Of a DNA stretch of 53,696 bases, positions 1-9,153 are shown in pieces. The position numbers were made by a program, and so were the translations under genes. The first letter of the stretch is position 1, and the number at the start of each line of letters is the position of its first letter. Below the pieces are notes generated by a model. It had not been told where the DNA came from. It saw only the letters and a program-made list of their open reading frames with translations, and ran no database searches. Origin of the DNA: Arthrobacter echini (lineage in GTDB: Bacteria > Actinomycetota > Actinomycetes > Actinomycetales > Micrococcaceae); NCBI RefSeq assembly GCF_004803505.1, contig NZ_SSWH01000014.1, positions 1 to 53,696 on the forward strand, in the 5' to 3' direction.

Positions 1-625
1 CCCACTCCTCATGCGGTATCGGTGGGAGTGACGCCGTTCGCGCGTCAATCCCAGTCCTCAAGCGCCGGAAGTGGGATTGGTCGTTCGTTCCCACTGGGCC
101 GGTCGGGGTAGTGGGATGGATCGTGCGGCGTCGGATCTCAGGCGGTTTCGGGCAGGTCGATCCCACTCCTCATGCGGTATCGGTGGGAGTGACGCCGTTC
201 GCGCGTCAATCCCAGTCCTCAAGCGCCGGAAGTGGGATTGGTCGTTCGTTCCCACTGGGCCGGCCCGAGCAGCGGGATCGATCGAGCGGCGTCAGACCTC
301 GCGCGGTGCCGGGCGCGTGGATCCCAGTCCTCGTGCGGCGTGCGTGGGATTGGTCGTTCGTTCCCACTGGGTCGGCCTGAACGGTGGGATCGGGGGTGCG
401 GCGTTGGACCTCAGGCGGCTTCGGACGCCTCAAGCCCAAGCCTGGTGCACTGTCAGTGGGAAGGGCCGACCAACGCCCGGATCTCAGGAGGGTCGACGGC
501 GTCGATCCCACTCCTCGCCCAGCGTCAGTGGGAAGGAGCAATCGTTCCCACTGCACCTGAGCGAGCTGCGGGATCGATGCACCCCAGGTTTTTCGTTCTC
601 ACTGCACCCAGACGAGTAGTGGGAT
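1..625. repeat. Array of GTGGGA/TCCCAC inverted-repeat units
   Basis: This non-coding stretch carries at least 15 copies of GTGGGA or its complement TCCCAC. Near-identical hairpins (AGTGGGA arm, 12-nt loop TTGGTCGTTCGT, TCCCACT arm) sit at 70-95, 231-256 and 343-368. A fourth, with perfect 9-bp arms CAGTGGGAA/TTCCCACTG, sits at 526-553. A block of about 102 bp at 1-102 recurs almost exactly at 162-263 (period 161). Long frames stay open on both strands, but they only reflect the repeat and high GC; none has a ribosome-binding site or a recognisable product. The array probably continues left of the window. Function is unknown; it could be a REP-like dyad cluster. Confidence 0.8.
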
Positions 626-670
626 CGACGCACCTGGGCCGCACTGAGACGCGCCGTCAGGACGAGGGGA

Positions 671-901
671 TCAGGAATCCCCGGAGACCCGCTTGCTCTT
701 GCCCTGCAACCGCTCGATGTGCTCGGAGGCCTCGGCCTTGGTGATGTCAGCCGGGATCTCCTCGCCGGCTTCGCGTGCCAGCGTGTCGAGGTAGCTTCGC
801 TGCGCGTCGGTCATCGGCTCGTCACCGGTGACCCAGTCCGACGGATCCCGCTCGAAACCGCCCTCGGGCTCGGAGTTCGGGCTTCCCAGTGTGTCTGCCA
901 T
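671..901 (-). CDS. DUF3072 domain-containing small protein
   Basis: A 76-residue, acidic cytoplasmic protein. The core (about residues 30-66), with MTDAQRSYLDTLAREAGEEI followed by PADITKAEASEHIERLQ, matches the DUF3072 family of small actinobacterial proteins, which has no established biochemical role. The N-terminal 25 residues look disordered. The ATG start is preceded on the minus strand by AGAAGGAA at suitable spacing. An 11-bp tandem repeat lies upstream at 968-1033. The next gene upstream, the SMP-30-like gene, is on the same strand but 150 bp away, so this is probably a separate transcript. Confidence 0.8.
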   Translation of the reverse strand: MADTLGSPNSEPEGGFERDPSDWVTGDEPMTDAQRSYLDTLAREAGEEIPADITKAEASEHIERLQGKSKRVSGDS

Positions 902-967
902 GTCGATTCCTTCTGTCGTAGCCAGCGTGAGCCCTCAGTGTAGTAACTTCCTCCCCCAACAATCGGC

Positions 968-1033
968 GCGGACCACAAGCGGACCACAAGCGGACCACAA
1001 GCGGACCGCGAGCGCACCGCAAGCCGACCACGC
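968..1033. repeat. 11-bp tandem repeat, about 5-6 copies
   Basis: Three exact head-to-tail copies of GCGGACCACAA (968-1000) are followed by diverged copies GCGGACCGCGA, GCGCACCGCAA and GCCGACCACGC. The array lies between the end of the SMP-30-like gene and the start of the DUF3072 gene, about 70 bp upstream of the latter. The period is close to one helical turn, so a protein could bind all units on one face. It may equally be neutral slippage. Confidence 0.85.
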
Positions 1034-1051
1034 GAGGGCCACCGAGGAGCG

Positions 1052-1909
1052 CTATCCCGCGAACAGGGGCAGGGGTGCGCCGCCGACCCCGGGCTCGACG
1101 GCGAACAGCGCCCCGGCGCTCGGCTCGGACCCTTCCGGAATGTTCTCCTGCGTGGTCGTGATGAACAGCGTCGAGAGGTCCGCTCCGCCGAACGCGCAGG
1201 CCGTGACGTTCGTGGTCGGAAGCGTGATGTGCTCCGAGAGCCGGCCCGCGGCGTCGTACCGAGCAATGGCGCCTCCTCCGTAGAGCGCCGTCCAGATGCC
1301 ACCCTCCGCGTCGATGGCCATGCCGTCGGGCATCCCGAGGGCCTGCTCGACGAGGGCGAACGTGCGCCGGTCGCTGAAGCGGCCCGTGCCGACGTCGTAC
1401 GTCAACGCATCGATGCGCCCGGTAGGAGTGTCGCTGTAGAAGGCGGTCTCGCCCGAGGGTGAGAAGTGCAGGCCGTTGGACACCGTGACGCCGGTGAGGA
1501 CCGTGGACACGGTGTGGTCGGTGTCGAGACTGTAGAGTGCGCCGACCCCGAAGTCGCCCTCCCAGCCCATCGAGCCGCAGAGGAAGCGCCCGGCGGTGTC
1601 GCAGGTGCCGTCGTTCATGCGCACGGTGCTGTCGCTGAAGGCTTCCGGGCCCTGCTCGAGGGCGGTCAGCGTGTCGTCCGCGAAGACGAAACCGCGTTCG
1701 ACGCCGATCACGTAGCCACCCGATGCGCGCCCCCGGATGACGCCCGCGAGGCTCGGGTGCACGGAGTGGCGGTCGAACGTCCCGTCCTCGTGCCGGACCA
1801 GGACGTCGCCCTCCATCATGTCCACCAGCAGCAGTTCGCCGCGGCGCCCGTCCCAGTACGGCCCCTCCCCGTGGAAGGTGACGACGTCGGATATCTGCTG
1901 GGCTTTCAT
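1052..1909 (-). CDS. SMP-30/gluconolactonase/LRE family protein
   Basis: A 285-residue six-bladed beta-propeller of the SMP-30/gluconolactonase/LRE family, probably a metal-dependent sugar lactonase in the cytoplasm (no signal peptide). Family landmarks visible: the N-terminal metal-ligand Glu in TFHGEGPYWD (E15), the ligand loop MNDGTCDTAGRF near residue 98, TVSNGLHFSPSGETAFYSDT in the middle and MPDGMAIDAEGGIW near residue 195. The length is normal. AGGAGG lies 5-6 nt upstream of the ATG, so the start is secure. The physiological substrate cannot be read from sequence, and nothing nearby defines a pathway. Confidence 0.85.
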   Translation of the reverse strand: MKAQQISDVVTFHGEGPYWDGRRGELLLVDMMEGDVLVRHEDGTFDRHSVHPSLAGVIRGRASGGYVIGVERGFVFADDTLTALEQGPEAFSDSTVRMNDGTCDTAGRFLCGSMGWEGDFGVGALYSLDTDHTVSTVLTGVTVSNGLHFSPSGETAFYSDTPTGRIDALTYDVGTGRFSDRRTFALVEQALGMPDGMAIDAEGGIWTALYGGGAIARYDAAGRLSEHITLPTTNVTACAFGGADLSTLFITTTQENIPEGSEPSAGALFAVEPGVGGAPLPLFAG

Positions 1910-1960
1910 GGTGCCTCCTGGTTGTCGGTTCGGGCGGGCGCTGGATAGTGAGGGATGGGA

Positions 1961-2446
1961 TCAGCCCGTGGGCGGCGGGATGGCCTCGGAGAGTCCCACG
2001 CAGGCACGGGTCTGCTCCACGCGCGAGACGGCATTGCCCAGTTCCACGAGTACCGTGCTCGAGGCCACTTCCTCGGGGTCGAAGAGCACCTCGACGGCGG
2101 GATCACGGCCGTAACTGGTTGCCGTCCAGGCAGGATCCCCTTCCCGCAGTACCCAATCGACGTCGTTCACGGTGACGCAGGGATCGGTGGTGGGGCCCGG
2201 TACGCCCACCCCGCAGCGCAGTACCACCTGCGAGGGATCGCCCCACGCCGAGGTCGCCTGGCTGTCCGTCTGCCGCTGCTCGTGTTCGGCGACGACGGGA
2301 GGGAGGGCGAGCATGACGTCGGCGCAGCGCGGATCGGCGGCGTCCTCGGCAGCATCGATGCTCACGGTGGAGCTGCACCCGGCAAGGGCCAGGACGAGAA
2401 CCACCAGCCAAAGGCAGCGACGTGGCACACGGAACGGGACGGACAT
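1961..2446 (-). CDS. DUF3515 family lipoprotein
   Basis: A 161-residue predicted lipoprotein. A basic N-terminus is followed by a hydrophobic segment and lipobox LAGC (C24). The mature part contains DPRCADVMLALP, a central CGV and a C-terminal NDVDWVLREGDPAW segment, the pattern of the actinobacterial DUF3515 family. From general knowledge, DUF3515 genes usually lie beside ddl and thiL in Actinobacteria; here thiL is 34 kb away across the glycan locus. A TAGGGT box ends 6 nt before the ATG and there is no Shine-Dalgarno sequence, which suggests a leaderless transcript. Function is unknown; an envelope role is inferred from the lipid anchor. Confidence 0.8.
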   Translation of the reverse strand: MSVPFRVPRRCLWLVVLVLALAGCSSTVSIDAAEDAADPRCADVMLALPPVVAEHEQRQTDSQATSAWGDPSQVVLRCGVGVPGPTTDPCVTVNDVDWVLREGDPAWTATSYGRDPAVEVLFDPEEVASSTVLVELGNAVSRVEQTRACVGLSEAIPPPTG

Positions 2447-2452
2447 GCTTCA

Positions 2453-2458
2453 ACCCTA
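2453..2458 (-). promoter_or_regulatory. Candidate -10 box for leaderless DUF3515 mRNA
   Basis: Read on the minus strand this is TAGGGT. It is followed by 6 nt and then the ATG, which puts the expected +1 on the start codon. No clear -35 element was seen. Confidence 0.4.
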
Positions 2459-2493
2459 GAGGAGCGGACGCGTTCGTCCTCCGGACCGCAGAG

Positions 2494-2686
2494 CGGGTCG
2501 GTAGGGCGCAGGGAGCTGGAGCGGCGGGTCGGTAGGGCGCAGAGAGGAGCGGTTAGAGCGGTAGGAGCGGTAGAAGCGGAGCCGCCGAGCAGCAGGCGTC
2601 CGAACCCCGGCTACCGGACAGCCGACGGATCCGCCGCTACCGGACAGCTGACGGATCCGCAGCTACCGGACGGCTAACGGATCCGC
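2494..2686. repeat. Intergenic tandem and direct repeats
   Basis: The 357-bp gap between the divergent DUF3515 and surface-protein genes holds no gene. It contains an 18-bp direct repeat (CGGGTCGGTAGGGCGCAG at 2494-2511 and 2525-2542), purine-rich GGAGCGGT-like iterations to about 2580, and three copies of a 25-bp unit with a 26-bp period at 2610-2634, 2636-2660 and 2662-2686 (unit begins GCTACCGGACAG and ends ACGGATCCGC). The surface-gene promoter is probably downstream of the array. Confidence 0.8.
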
Positions 2687-2803
2687 GATGGCGACCGATT
2701 GTCCTGACCAGTGATCCGGTTCCCTCCGGCACTACCCGGTCCCGACACGCCGGCCGAGAACCGCCGGCGGCGTCGTCGAAAATGCGAGCCCGAACGAGGA
2801 ACA

Positions 2804-3643
2804 ATGTCCCACTACCCTTCCCGCCCGGCGCGCGTCATCATGCACAGCGCGCTCGCGGCGGCATTCCTCGCAGGCTGCATGGCCGCTGCCCCGGCGCTCG
2901 CCGCCCACCCACCGACACCGCGGCTGAGCGAGACACAGCAACCGCAGCCCGTTGCCACCTTCAGCGAACCGGCTCCACCTGTGGGCGACCCCACCGCGAC
3001 GGCGGGTACCGACCCCGTCACAGGTTTCGCCATCAATGCGCGCACCGGGTTCCTCGTGCACCCCTCCACCGGCTACCTGATCGAGCCGGAGACCGGCTAC
3101 CTGGTCTTCGCGGACACCCTGATCTACACCAATCTGAAGTACGACGCCGCTACGGGCGAGGTCAGCGAGATCCCCGGGGAGATCGCGGTCCCGACGCCGC
3201 GACCGGACGGTGCACGGTCCACAGCAGCTCCTTCGGCGCCGGGCGCGACGCCGGGAACGGACACACCAGGAACGGAGACACCGGGAACGGACACACCTGC
3301 AACGCAGACACCGGGAGGGGCGACACAGGACACACAGCCTCCCAACACGGAGTCGCAAGCCGCTCCGGAGCGGTCCGGGAAGGAAGTGGCGACGGGAACC
3401 GTGGAAGCGCGCGTGACCATCACGCCGCCCGTCGCCGCAAACCAGGGGGCGACGTCGGACGCCACTCCCGCCGCTACGCCGAGCTCCTCCCGGACGAGCA
3501 CGAGCGCCGTTGCTGTTCTCGCAGACAGCGAGCGCGCGTCCGCGCTCGCCCCGGCGGCATGGATCGGTGGGGGTCTCGTGGTGGTGATGGTCGCCGCCGT
3601 CGTAGGAGTCGGTGTGCTCGGACGAGGCAGGCATCAGTCCTGA
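2804..3643 (+). CDS. Surface-anchored protein with TG-[FYW]-L repeats (paralogue 1)
   Basis: A 279-residue exported protein of unknown function. The N-terminal hydrophobic segment (about 12-34) contains both a lipobox-like LAGC (C25) and a signal-peptidase-I-like ALAA, so the processing type is uncertain. Residues 70-102 form four short repeats, TGFAI, TGFLV, TGYLI and TGYLV, spaced 8-10 residues apart and followed by a short folded segment. A long Pro/Thr/Ser/Gly-rich stalk with PGT-[DE]-TPGT repeats follows, then a transmembrane anchor (about 246-270) and a short basic tail; there is no LPXTG. GAGGAA just upstream of ATG 2804 decides the start over a frame open from 2711. The gene opens the glycan locus, and a paralogue lies beyond the LCP gene. 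Confidence 0.75.
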   Translation: MSHYPSRPARVIMHSALAAAFLAGCMAAAPALAAHPPTPRLSETQQPQPVATFSEPAPPVGDPTATAGTDPVTGFAINARTGFLVHPSTGYLIEPETGYLVFADTLIYTNLKYDAATGEVSEIPGEIAVPTPRPDGARSTAAPSAPGATPGTDTPGTETPGTDTPATQTPGGATQDTQPPNTESQAAPERSGKEVATGTVEARVTITPPVAANQGATSDATPAATPSSSRTSTSAVAVLADSERASALAPAAWIGGGLVVVMVAAVVGVGVLGRGRHQS

Positions 3644-3706
3644 CGCAGAAGACTCTCCAGGACCGGCACCGGGTGCGGCTCGCACATCCGACGACGGCGC
3701 CGCTGA

Positions 3707-4762
<1,056 letters not shown>

Positions 4763-4765
4763 CGC

Positions 4766-6202
4766 ATGGGACCCGACTTCTCGAAATCCCTCGCGGCCCG
4801 GAAGACCCCGATCCCCGGCGTCGTCCTCTTCGACCTGCCCGTCCACGGTGACAACCGGGGCTGGTTCAAGGAGAACTGGCAGCGGGAGAAAATGACCGCC
4901 GCGGGTCTGCCCGATTTCGGCCCCGTACAGAACAACATCTCCTTCAACGGGACCAGAGGCACCACGCGCGGCATCCACGCCGAGCCGTGGGACAAATTCA
5001 TCTCCGTGGCCACCGGCCGCGTGTTCGGCGCGTGGGTGGATCTGCGGGACGGGCCGTCCTTCGGGGCGGTCTTCACCGCCGAACTCGATCCGTCGACGGC
5101 GATCTTCGTGCCGAGGGGCGTCGGCAACGCGTTCCAGACGCTCGAGGACGGGACGGCGTACACCTATCTCGTGAACGACCACTGGTCCGCCGACGCGCAG
5201 GACCAGTACGTGTTCCTCAATCTCGCCGACGAGACCGCCGGGATCGAGTGGCCCATTCCGCTCGCGGACGCCGAACTCTCAAACAAGGACCGCGACCACC
5301 CGCGTCTGGCGGACGTCACGCCGCTCAGGGCCCGGAAGACGCTCGTGGTCGGCGCTGACGGGCAACTCGGCACCGCCCTCCGCCGCACCCTCGCAGACCA
5401 TCCGTCCGTCGAGTTCGCTGCCCGCTCCGACCTCGATCTGCTCGACCCGCACCTCGAGCACGCCCGTCCGTGGTCCGACTACTCCACCATCATCAACGCC
5501 GCTGCCTATACCGCGGTGGATACGGCCGAGACTCCGGAGGGACGGGCCGCGGCGTGGAACGTCAATGTCGTGGCCGTCGTAGCCCTGGCCCGGGTGGCGA
5601 CAGCGCATCGCCTGACGCTGGTCCACATCTCCAGCGACTACGTGTTCGACGGTTCACGCGACACCCATGACGAGAGCGAGCCCTTCACGCCCCTGGGCGT
5701 GTACGGGCAGACCAAGGCAGCCGGTGACGCCGTCGCCGCGACAGTGCCACGCCACTACATCCTCCGCACCAGCTGGGTGATCGGCGACGGCGACAATTTC
5801 GTGCGGACGATGGCGAAGCTTGCGGCACGGGGGATCTCCCCGAACGTGGTGGACGACCAGATCGGCCGGCTCACGTTCACCCCGGACCTGGCGGATGCCA
5901 TCGTCCACCTCGTCGACAGCGGAGCTCCCTTCGGGACGTACAACATGTCCAACGACGGCGAGGCCCGGAGCTGGGCCGGGATCGCCGCCGACGTGTACGC
6001 CCTGTGCGGCCGGGACCGCGCCGATGTCACCGGTGTCAGCACGGAGGAGTACTTCGCGGGCAGTCACGCTGCGCCACGCCCTCGCCGGAGCACCCTCGAT
6101 CTGCGCAAACTCGAGGCGAGCGGTTATGCACCACCGCACGCCGAGCAGCGCCTGAGCGCGTACGTGCACGCGCTCACCGACGGCCCGACCCGGGCACGAT
6201 AA
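4766..6202 (+). CDS. rmlCD: Fused dTDP-4-dehydrorhamnose 3,5-epimerase / reductase
   Basis: A 478-residue bifunctional enzyme for the last two steps of dTDP-L-rhamnose synthesis. Residues 1-187 are an RmlC cupin, with the catalytic His in TRGIHAEP (H71) and a [10 protein letters not shown] strand. Residues about 191-478 are an RmlD-type SDR reductase, with nucleotide-binding VGADGQLG (about 195-202), [17 protein letters not shown] and Y313xxxK317. From general knowledge this fusion is common in Micrococcaceae; most bacteria encode two proteins. The gene starts with ATG 3 nt after the rfbB stop and runs up to rfbA, completing the pathway in three genes. Confidence 0.93.
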   Translation: MGPDFSKSLAARKTPIPGVVLFDLPVHGDNRGWFKENWQREKMTAAGLPDFGPVQNNISFNGTRGTTRGIHAEPWDKFISVATGRVFGAWVDLRDGPSFGAVFTAELDPSTAIFVPRGVGNAFQTLEDGTAYTYLVNDHWSADAQDQYVFLNLADETAGIEWPIPLADAELSNKDRDHPRLADVTPLRARKTLVVGADGQLGTALRRTLADHPSVEFAARSDLDLLDPHLEHARPWSDYSTIINAAAYTAVDTAETPEGRAAAWNVNVVAVVALARVATAHRLTLVHISSDYVFDGSRDTHDESEPFTPLGVYGQTKAAGDAVAATVPRHYILRTSWVIGDGDNFVRTMAKLAARGISPNVVDDQIGRLTFTPDLADAIVHLVDSGAPFGTYNMSNDGEARSWAGIAADVYALCGRDRADVTGVSTEEYFAGSHAAPRPRRSTLDLRKLEASGYAPPHAEQRLSAYVHALTDGPTRAR

Positions 6203-6203
6203 T
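6198..6203 (+). promoter_or_regulatory. Candidate internal -10 box for rfbA
   Basis: GATAAT overlaps the rmlCD stop codon and lies 7 nt before the rfbA ATG. This could give an additional leaderless rfbA transcript. The -35 region is weak. Confidence 0.35.
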
Positions 6204-6210
6204 CTCAGGT

Positions 6211-7116
6211 ATGCGCGGAATCATTCTCGCCGGTGGTACCGGTTCACGGCTGCATCCCATCACCCATGGCATCAGCAAGCAGCTCGTCCCGGTCTACGAC
6301 AAGCCGATGATCTACTATCCGCTGTCCACGCTCATCCTCGCGGGGATCCGGGACATCCTGATCATCACCACCCCGCACGACGCCGAGCAGTTCCATCGTC
6401 TGCTGGGCGATGGCAGCAGATTCGGCGTCGATCTCTCCTACGTCACGCAACCGGCACCGGAGGGCCTCGCCCAGGCGTTCGTCCTCGGCTCGGGCCACAT
6501 AGGGTCGGATCCCGTCGCGCTGATCCTCGGGGACAACATCTTCTACGGGCACGGCATGGGCAGCCAGCTCCGGCGCTTCGAGAACATCGAGGGAGGCGCC
6601 ATCTTCGGCTACCAGGTGTCCGATCCCTCAGCGTATGGCGTCGTCGAATTCGACCAGGACGGCACCGTGATCTCACTCGAGGAGAAACCGCCCGTCCCCA
6701 GGAGCAGGTTCGCCGTTCCCGGGCTCTACTTCTATGACAACGACGTCGTCGCCATCGCGCAGAATCTGTCACCGTCGGAGCGCGGAGAGCTGGAGATCAC
6801 GGATGTGAACCGCGAGTACCTGACCAGGGGGACACTCCAGGTCGAGATTCTGCCAAGGGGCACGGCGTGGCTCGACACCGGCACCTTCGATTCGCTCAAC
6901 GACGCCTCGAACTTCGTCAGGACCGTCGAGTCCAGGCAGGGTCTCAAGATCGGCGTGCCCGAGGAAGTGGCCTGGAGGCAGGGTTTCCTGAGCGACTCGC
7001 AACTCGAAGCGCTGGCCGGCCCGCTGGTCAAGAGCGGATACGGGGCCTACCTGCTGTCGCTGCTCGAGAGCTCGGATCAGGCGCCGGACCGCCTCGCACG
7101 AACTCCCGCCCGCTAG
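6211..7116 (+). CDS. rfbA: Glucose-1-phosphate thymidylyltransferase RfbA (RmlA)
   Basis: A 301-residue nucleotidyltransferase that makes dTDP-glucose from dTTP and glucose-1-phosphate, the first step of the rhamnose pathway. Visible: GGTGSRL (8-14) in the nucleotide-binding loop, [17 protein letters not shown] with the metal-binding Asp (D108), EKPPVPRS, and [14 protein letters not shown] near residue 225. The length is close to that of known RmlA proteins. A longer in-frame extension back to 6004 overlaps rmlCD and is rejected because the family starts at MRGIILAGG. Clustering with rfbB and rmlCD supports the assignment. Confidence 0.94.
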   Translation: MRGIILAGGTGSRLHPITHGISKQLVPVYDKPMIYYPLSTLILAGIRDILIITTPHDAEQFHRLLGDGSRFGVDLSYVTQPAPEGLAQAFVLGSGHIGSDPVALILGDNIFYGHGMGSQLRRFENIEGGAIFGYQVSDPSAYGVVEFDQDGTVISLEEKPPVPRSRFAVPGLYFYDNDVVAIAQNLSPSERGELEITDVNREYLTRGTLQVEILPRGTAWLDTGTFDSLNDASNFVRTVESRQGLKIGVPEEVAWRQGFLSDSQLEALAGPLVKSGYGAYLLSLLESSDQAPDRLARTPAR

Positions 7117-7156
7117 GCAGGCCACGGCAACGAGACGTGCCACCACCGGCAGAACC

Positions 7157-7162
7157 TACAAT
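7157..7162 (+). promoter_or_regulatory. Candidate -10 box for the LCP gene
   Basis: TACAAT lies in the 77-bp gap after rfbA, 31 nt before the ATG at 7194, which also has a Shine-Dalgarno GGGGAG. No convincing -35 is seen. Confidence 0.3.
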
Positions 7163-7193
7163 GGATCGACCGTGAATCGAGCTGGGGAGCCCC

Positions 7194-8261
7194 ATGACTG
7201 AGTACGACACCGACGCACCTGCGACGCGGGGGCGCCAGCGTCATCCCGTGCGCGCCACCCTCCTGATCCTCGGCTCGCTGGTCGTCGTGGCGGCTCTGGT
7301 GGCAGGCGGGTACATCTTCTCCCTGGCGCGCTCGTTCGACTCGCAGTCGGAGACCATCGAATCGGCCTTCCCCGCCGAGGAGTCGCGCCCCACGGTGGCG
7401 CCGGAAGCCGAAGCCAAGGCAGAAGCCGAAGGTCAGGACGCCGTGAACATCCTGCTGCTGGGCAGTGATTCGCGTGCCGCCACGGAGGAGCTGGACGACG
7501 TCGAATCGGCCGGGCCCTCGGACAGCCGCTCGGACACGATGATGCTGATGCACATCCCCGCGGACCGGGAGGACATCCAGGTCATGTCGATCATGCGCGA
7601 TACCTGGACGGAGATCCCGGGCCACGGAGAAGCGAAGATCAATGCGGCCATGGCGCTCGGCGGGGTACCGCTCGTGGTCCAGACCGTCGAGGGTCTGTTC
7701 GGGGTTCGCGTGGACCACGTGGCGAGCATCGACTTCGAGGGTTTCAAGGGCCTGACCGATGCGCTGGGAGGCGTCGAGGTGAACAATCCGGCGGCCTTCC
7801 AGTCCAGTGGCGTCGACGGCGAGTTCTTCGCTGCCGGCCCGATCACGCTGCAGGGGGAGGCCGCCCTGAAGTTCGTGCGTGAGCGCTACGCCTTCAGCGA
7901 CGGGGACTATCAGCGGGTGAGGAACCAGCAGTTGTTCGTCAAGGCCGTGATCAGCGAGGTGCTGAACGCGAACACCCTCACCGACCCGCGGAAGATCTAC
8001 GGCGTCGTCGACCGGATGGCGCCGTACGTGGCCGTCGACTCCAGCCTGGACGCAGCGGCCGCGGGTTCACTCGCCCTTTCGCTGCGCCAGGTGCGCGGCG
8101 GGGACATCGAGTTCTTCACCCTGCCGAACCTCGGAACCGGCACGTCAGCGGACGGGCAGTCGATCGTCGTCAAGGACGACGCCGCCATCGCCGCCATCGC
8201 CGACGCGCTGCAGACGGATGATCTGGGCGAGTATCTCGCCGCTTCCGGGACGACGAACTGA
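7194..8261 (+). CDS. LytR-CpsA-Psr (LCP) family glycopolymer ligase
   Basis: A 355-residue type II membrane protein: cytoplasmic N-terminus (1-20), one transmembrane helix (about 22-45), an acidic linker, then an extracellular LCP domain (about 82-265). Diagnostic residues: LLLGSDSR (D92, R94), DSRSDTMMLMH (D114) and SIMRDTW (R135, D136), which in this family bind polyprenyl pyrophosphate and catalyse transfer. LCP enzymes move glycans from lipid carrier to peptidoglycan. The sugar-supply genes upstream and the glycan exporter downstream suggest this one attaches the locus polymer to the wall. GGGGAG precedes the ATG; the next gene starts 2 nt after the stop. Confidence 0.9.
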   Translation: MTEYDTDAPATRGRQRHPVRATLLILGSLVVVAALVAGGYIFSLARSFDSQSETIESAFPAEESRPTVAPEAEAKAEAEGQDAVNILLLGSDSRAATEELDDVESAGPSDSRSDTMMLMHIPADREDIQVMSIMRDTWTEIPGHGEAKINAAMALGGVPLVVQTVEGLFGVRVDHVASIDFEGFKGLTDALGGVEVNNPAAFQSSGVDGEFFAAGPITLQGEAALKFVRERYAFSDGDYQRVRNQQLFVKAVISEVLNANTLTDPRKIYGVVDRMAPYVAVDSSLDAAAAGSLALSLRQVRGGDIEFFTLPNLGTGTSADGQSIVVKDDAAIAAIADALQTDDLGEYLAASGTTN

Positions 8262-8263
8262 TC

Positions 8264-9082
8264 GTGAGGAGGAATCGTCGGCGTATCGCCTCGATAGGCC
8301 TGCTGACCGCCGGCCTCGCTCTCGGGGCGGCGGCGGCCCCGGGCTGGGCGGTGGAGACGGAACCGGGGGACGCGGTCCCCGCTGTCGTGGAACCCACGTC
8401 GCCACCGTCGGCTGCTCTGACACCGACGACTCCGCCTGCTCCCGAGCCTTCTGCGTCGCCTGCCCCGGCACCGCCACCCCCGCCGGCGCCTGAGCCCGCC
8501 CCGGCACCGCCACCGGAGCCAGCTCCTGAGCCCGCCCCGGCACCGCCACCGGAGCCAGCTCCTGAGCCCGCCCCCGCTCTGCCACCGGAGCCAGCTCCTG
8601 CCCCGTCCATCGAGCCTCCTCCCGCCGAGGACCAGGGCAGCGGGATCGATCCGCTGACCGGCTTCGCGATCGACCCGGTCACCGGCTGGTTGATCCATCC
8701 ACCCACCGGATACCTGATCGATCCCGACACCAACTTCCTGGTGCTCCCGGGCAGCCTCGCGTACAGCGGTCTCAGCTGGGACCCGACCACCGACACCGTG
8801 GAGGAGATCCAGCCGGACGAGTCGTCGCCGAGCGCAACGGCAACCGCGAAAGCATCACCGGGTACATCGACGGCGACCCCGCGAGCCACCGAACGTGAAA
8901 CGGCGTCGCCCGAGCCGACGCCTACTCAGAGTTCGTCAGCGGCGGCCGACTCGGAGCAGGCTTCCTCGGCGCAGGGAATCGGTTCACACCCGCTGACACG
9001 CACTCTCGTGATCCTGTTGCTCGTGGGTCTCGGAGTGCTCTATTACGCGAGGCTGAGGTCCTCGAGCGGACGCCCCGGATAG
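8264..9082 (+). CDS. Proline-rich surface protein with TG-[FYW]-L repeats (paralogue 2)
   Basis: A 272-residue exported protein: arginine-rich N-terminus and signal sequence (cleavage probably near GWA, residue 29), a Pro/Glu/Ala-rich stalk (about 50-120), a folded segment (about 126-180), a Ser/Thr/Pro linker, and a C-terminal transmembrane helix (about 245-262) with a short basic tail. The folded segment has DPLTGFAI, DPVTGWLI, PPTGYLI and PDTNFLV, the same repeat set as the gene at 2804, so the two are paralogues; stalk order differs. The GTG start is 2 nt after the LCP stop, so co-expression is likely. It could display or bind the wall glycan, but no homologous function is known to me. 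Confidence 0.75.
   Translation: MRRNRRRIASIGLLTAGLALGAAAAPGWAVETEPGDAVPAVVEPTSPPSAALTPTTPPAPEPSASPAPAPPPPPAPEPAPAPPPEPAPEPAPAPPPEPAPEPAPALPPEPAPAPSIEPPPAEDQGSGIDPLTGFAIDPVTGWLIHPPTGYLIDPDTNFLVLPGSLAYSGLSWDPTTDTVEEIQPDESSPSATATAKASPGTSTATPRATERETASPEPTPTQSSSAAADSEQASSAQGIGSHPLTRTLVILLLVGLGVLYYARLRSSSGRPG
8489..8596 (+). repeat. 36-bp coding tandem repeat, three copies
   Basis: Copies at 8489-8524, 8525-8560 and 8561-8596 encode the Pro/Glu/Ala stalk. The first two are identical and the third has a few substitutions. Repeat number is likely to vary between strains. Confidence 0.9.
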
Positions 9083-9103
9083 GGGGGAGCGGCCGATGAG
9101 CGG

Positions 9104-9109
9104 TAGGGT
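9104..9109 (+). promoter_or_regulatory. Candidate -10 box for the main glycosyltransferase operon
   Basis: TAGGGT lies in the 71-bp gap before the first gene of the long overlapping operon. A +1 near 9116 would leave a leader of about 38 nt containing the AGGGGGG ribosome-binding site of the gene at 9154. No -35 was recognised. Confidence 0.3.
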
Positions 9110-9153
9110 TGTTCCGTTCATTCGGTCTCGTTCGTGCCAGGGGGGTGTAACGC

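Noticed and set aside
1..625. Possible CRISPR array
   Set aside because: Repeat units are in both orientations, unequally spaced (161, 112 and about 183 bp between hairpins), and the segments between them are themselves repeated.
71..744. Long overlapping open frames on both strands at the left edge
   Set aside because: They are produced by the GTGGGA/TCCCAC repeat and high GC, have no ribosome-binding site and encode repetitive Ser/Arg/Trp-rich sequence with no family resemblance.
6004..6210. N-terminal extension of RfbA
   Set aside because: It overlaps the rmlCD coding sequence in another frame; RfbA proteins start at MRGIILAGG.
7433..7846. 137-codon minus-strand frame opposite the LCP gene
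   Set aside because: It is a shadow of the LCP coding sequence, Ser-rich and without a ribosome-binding site.
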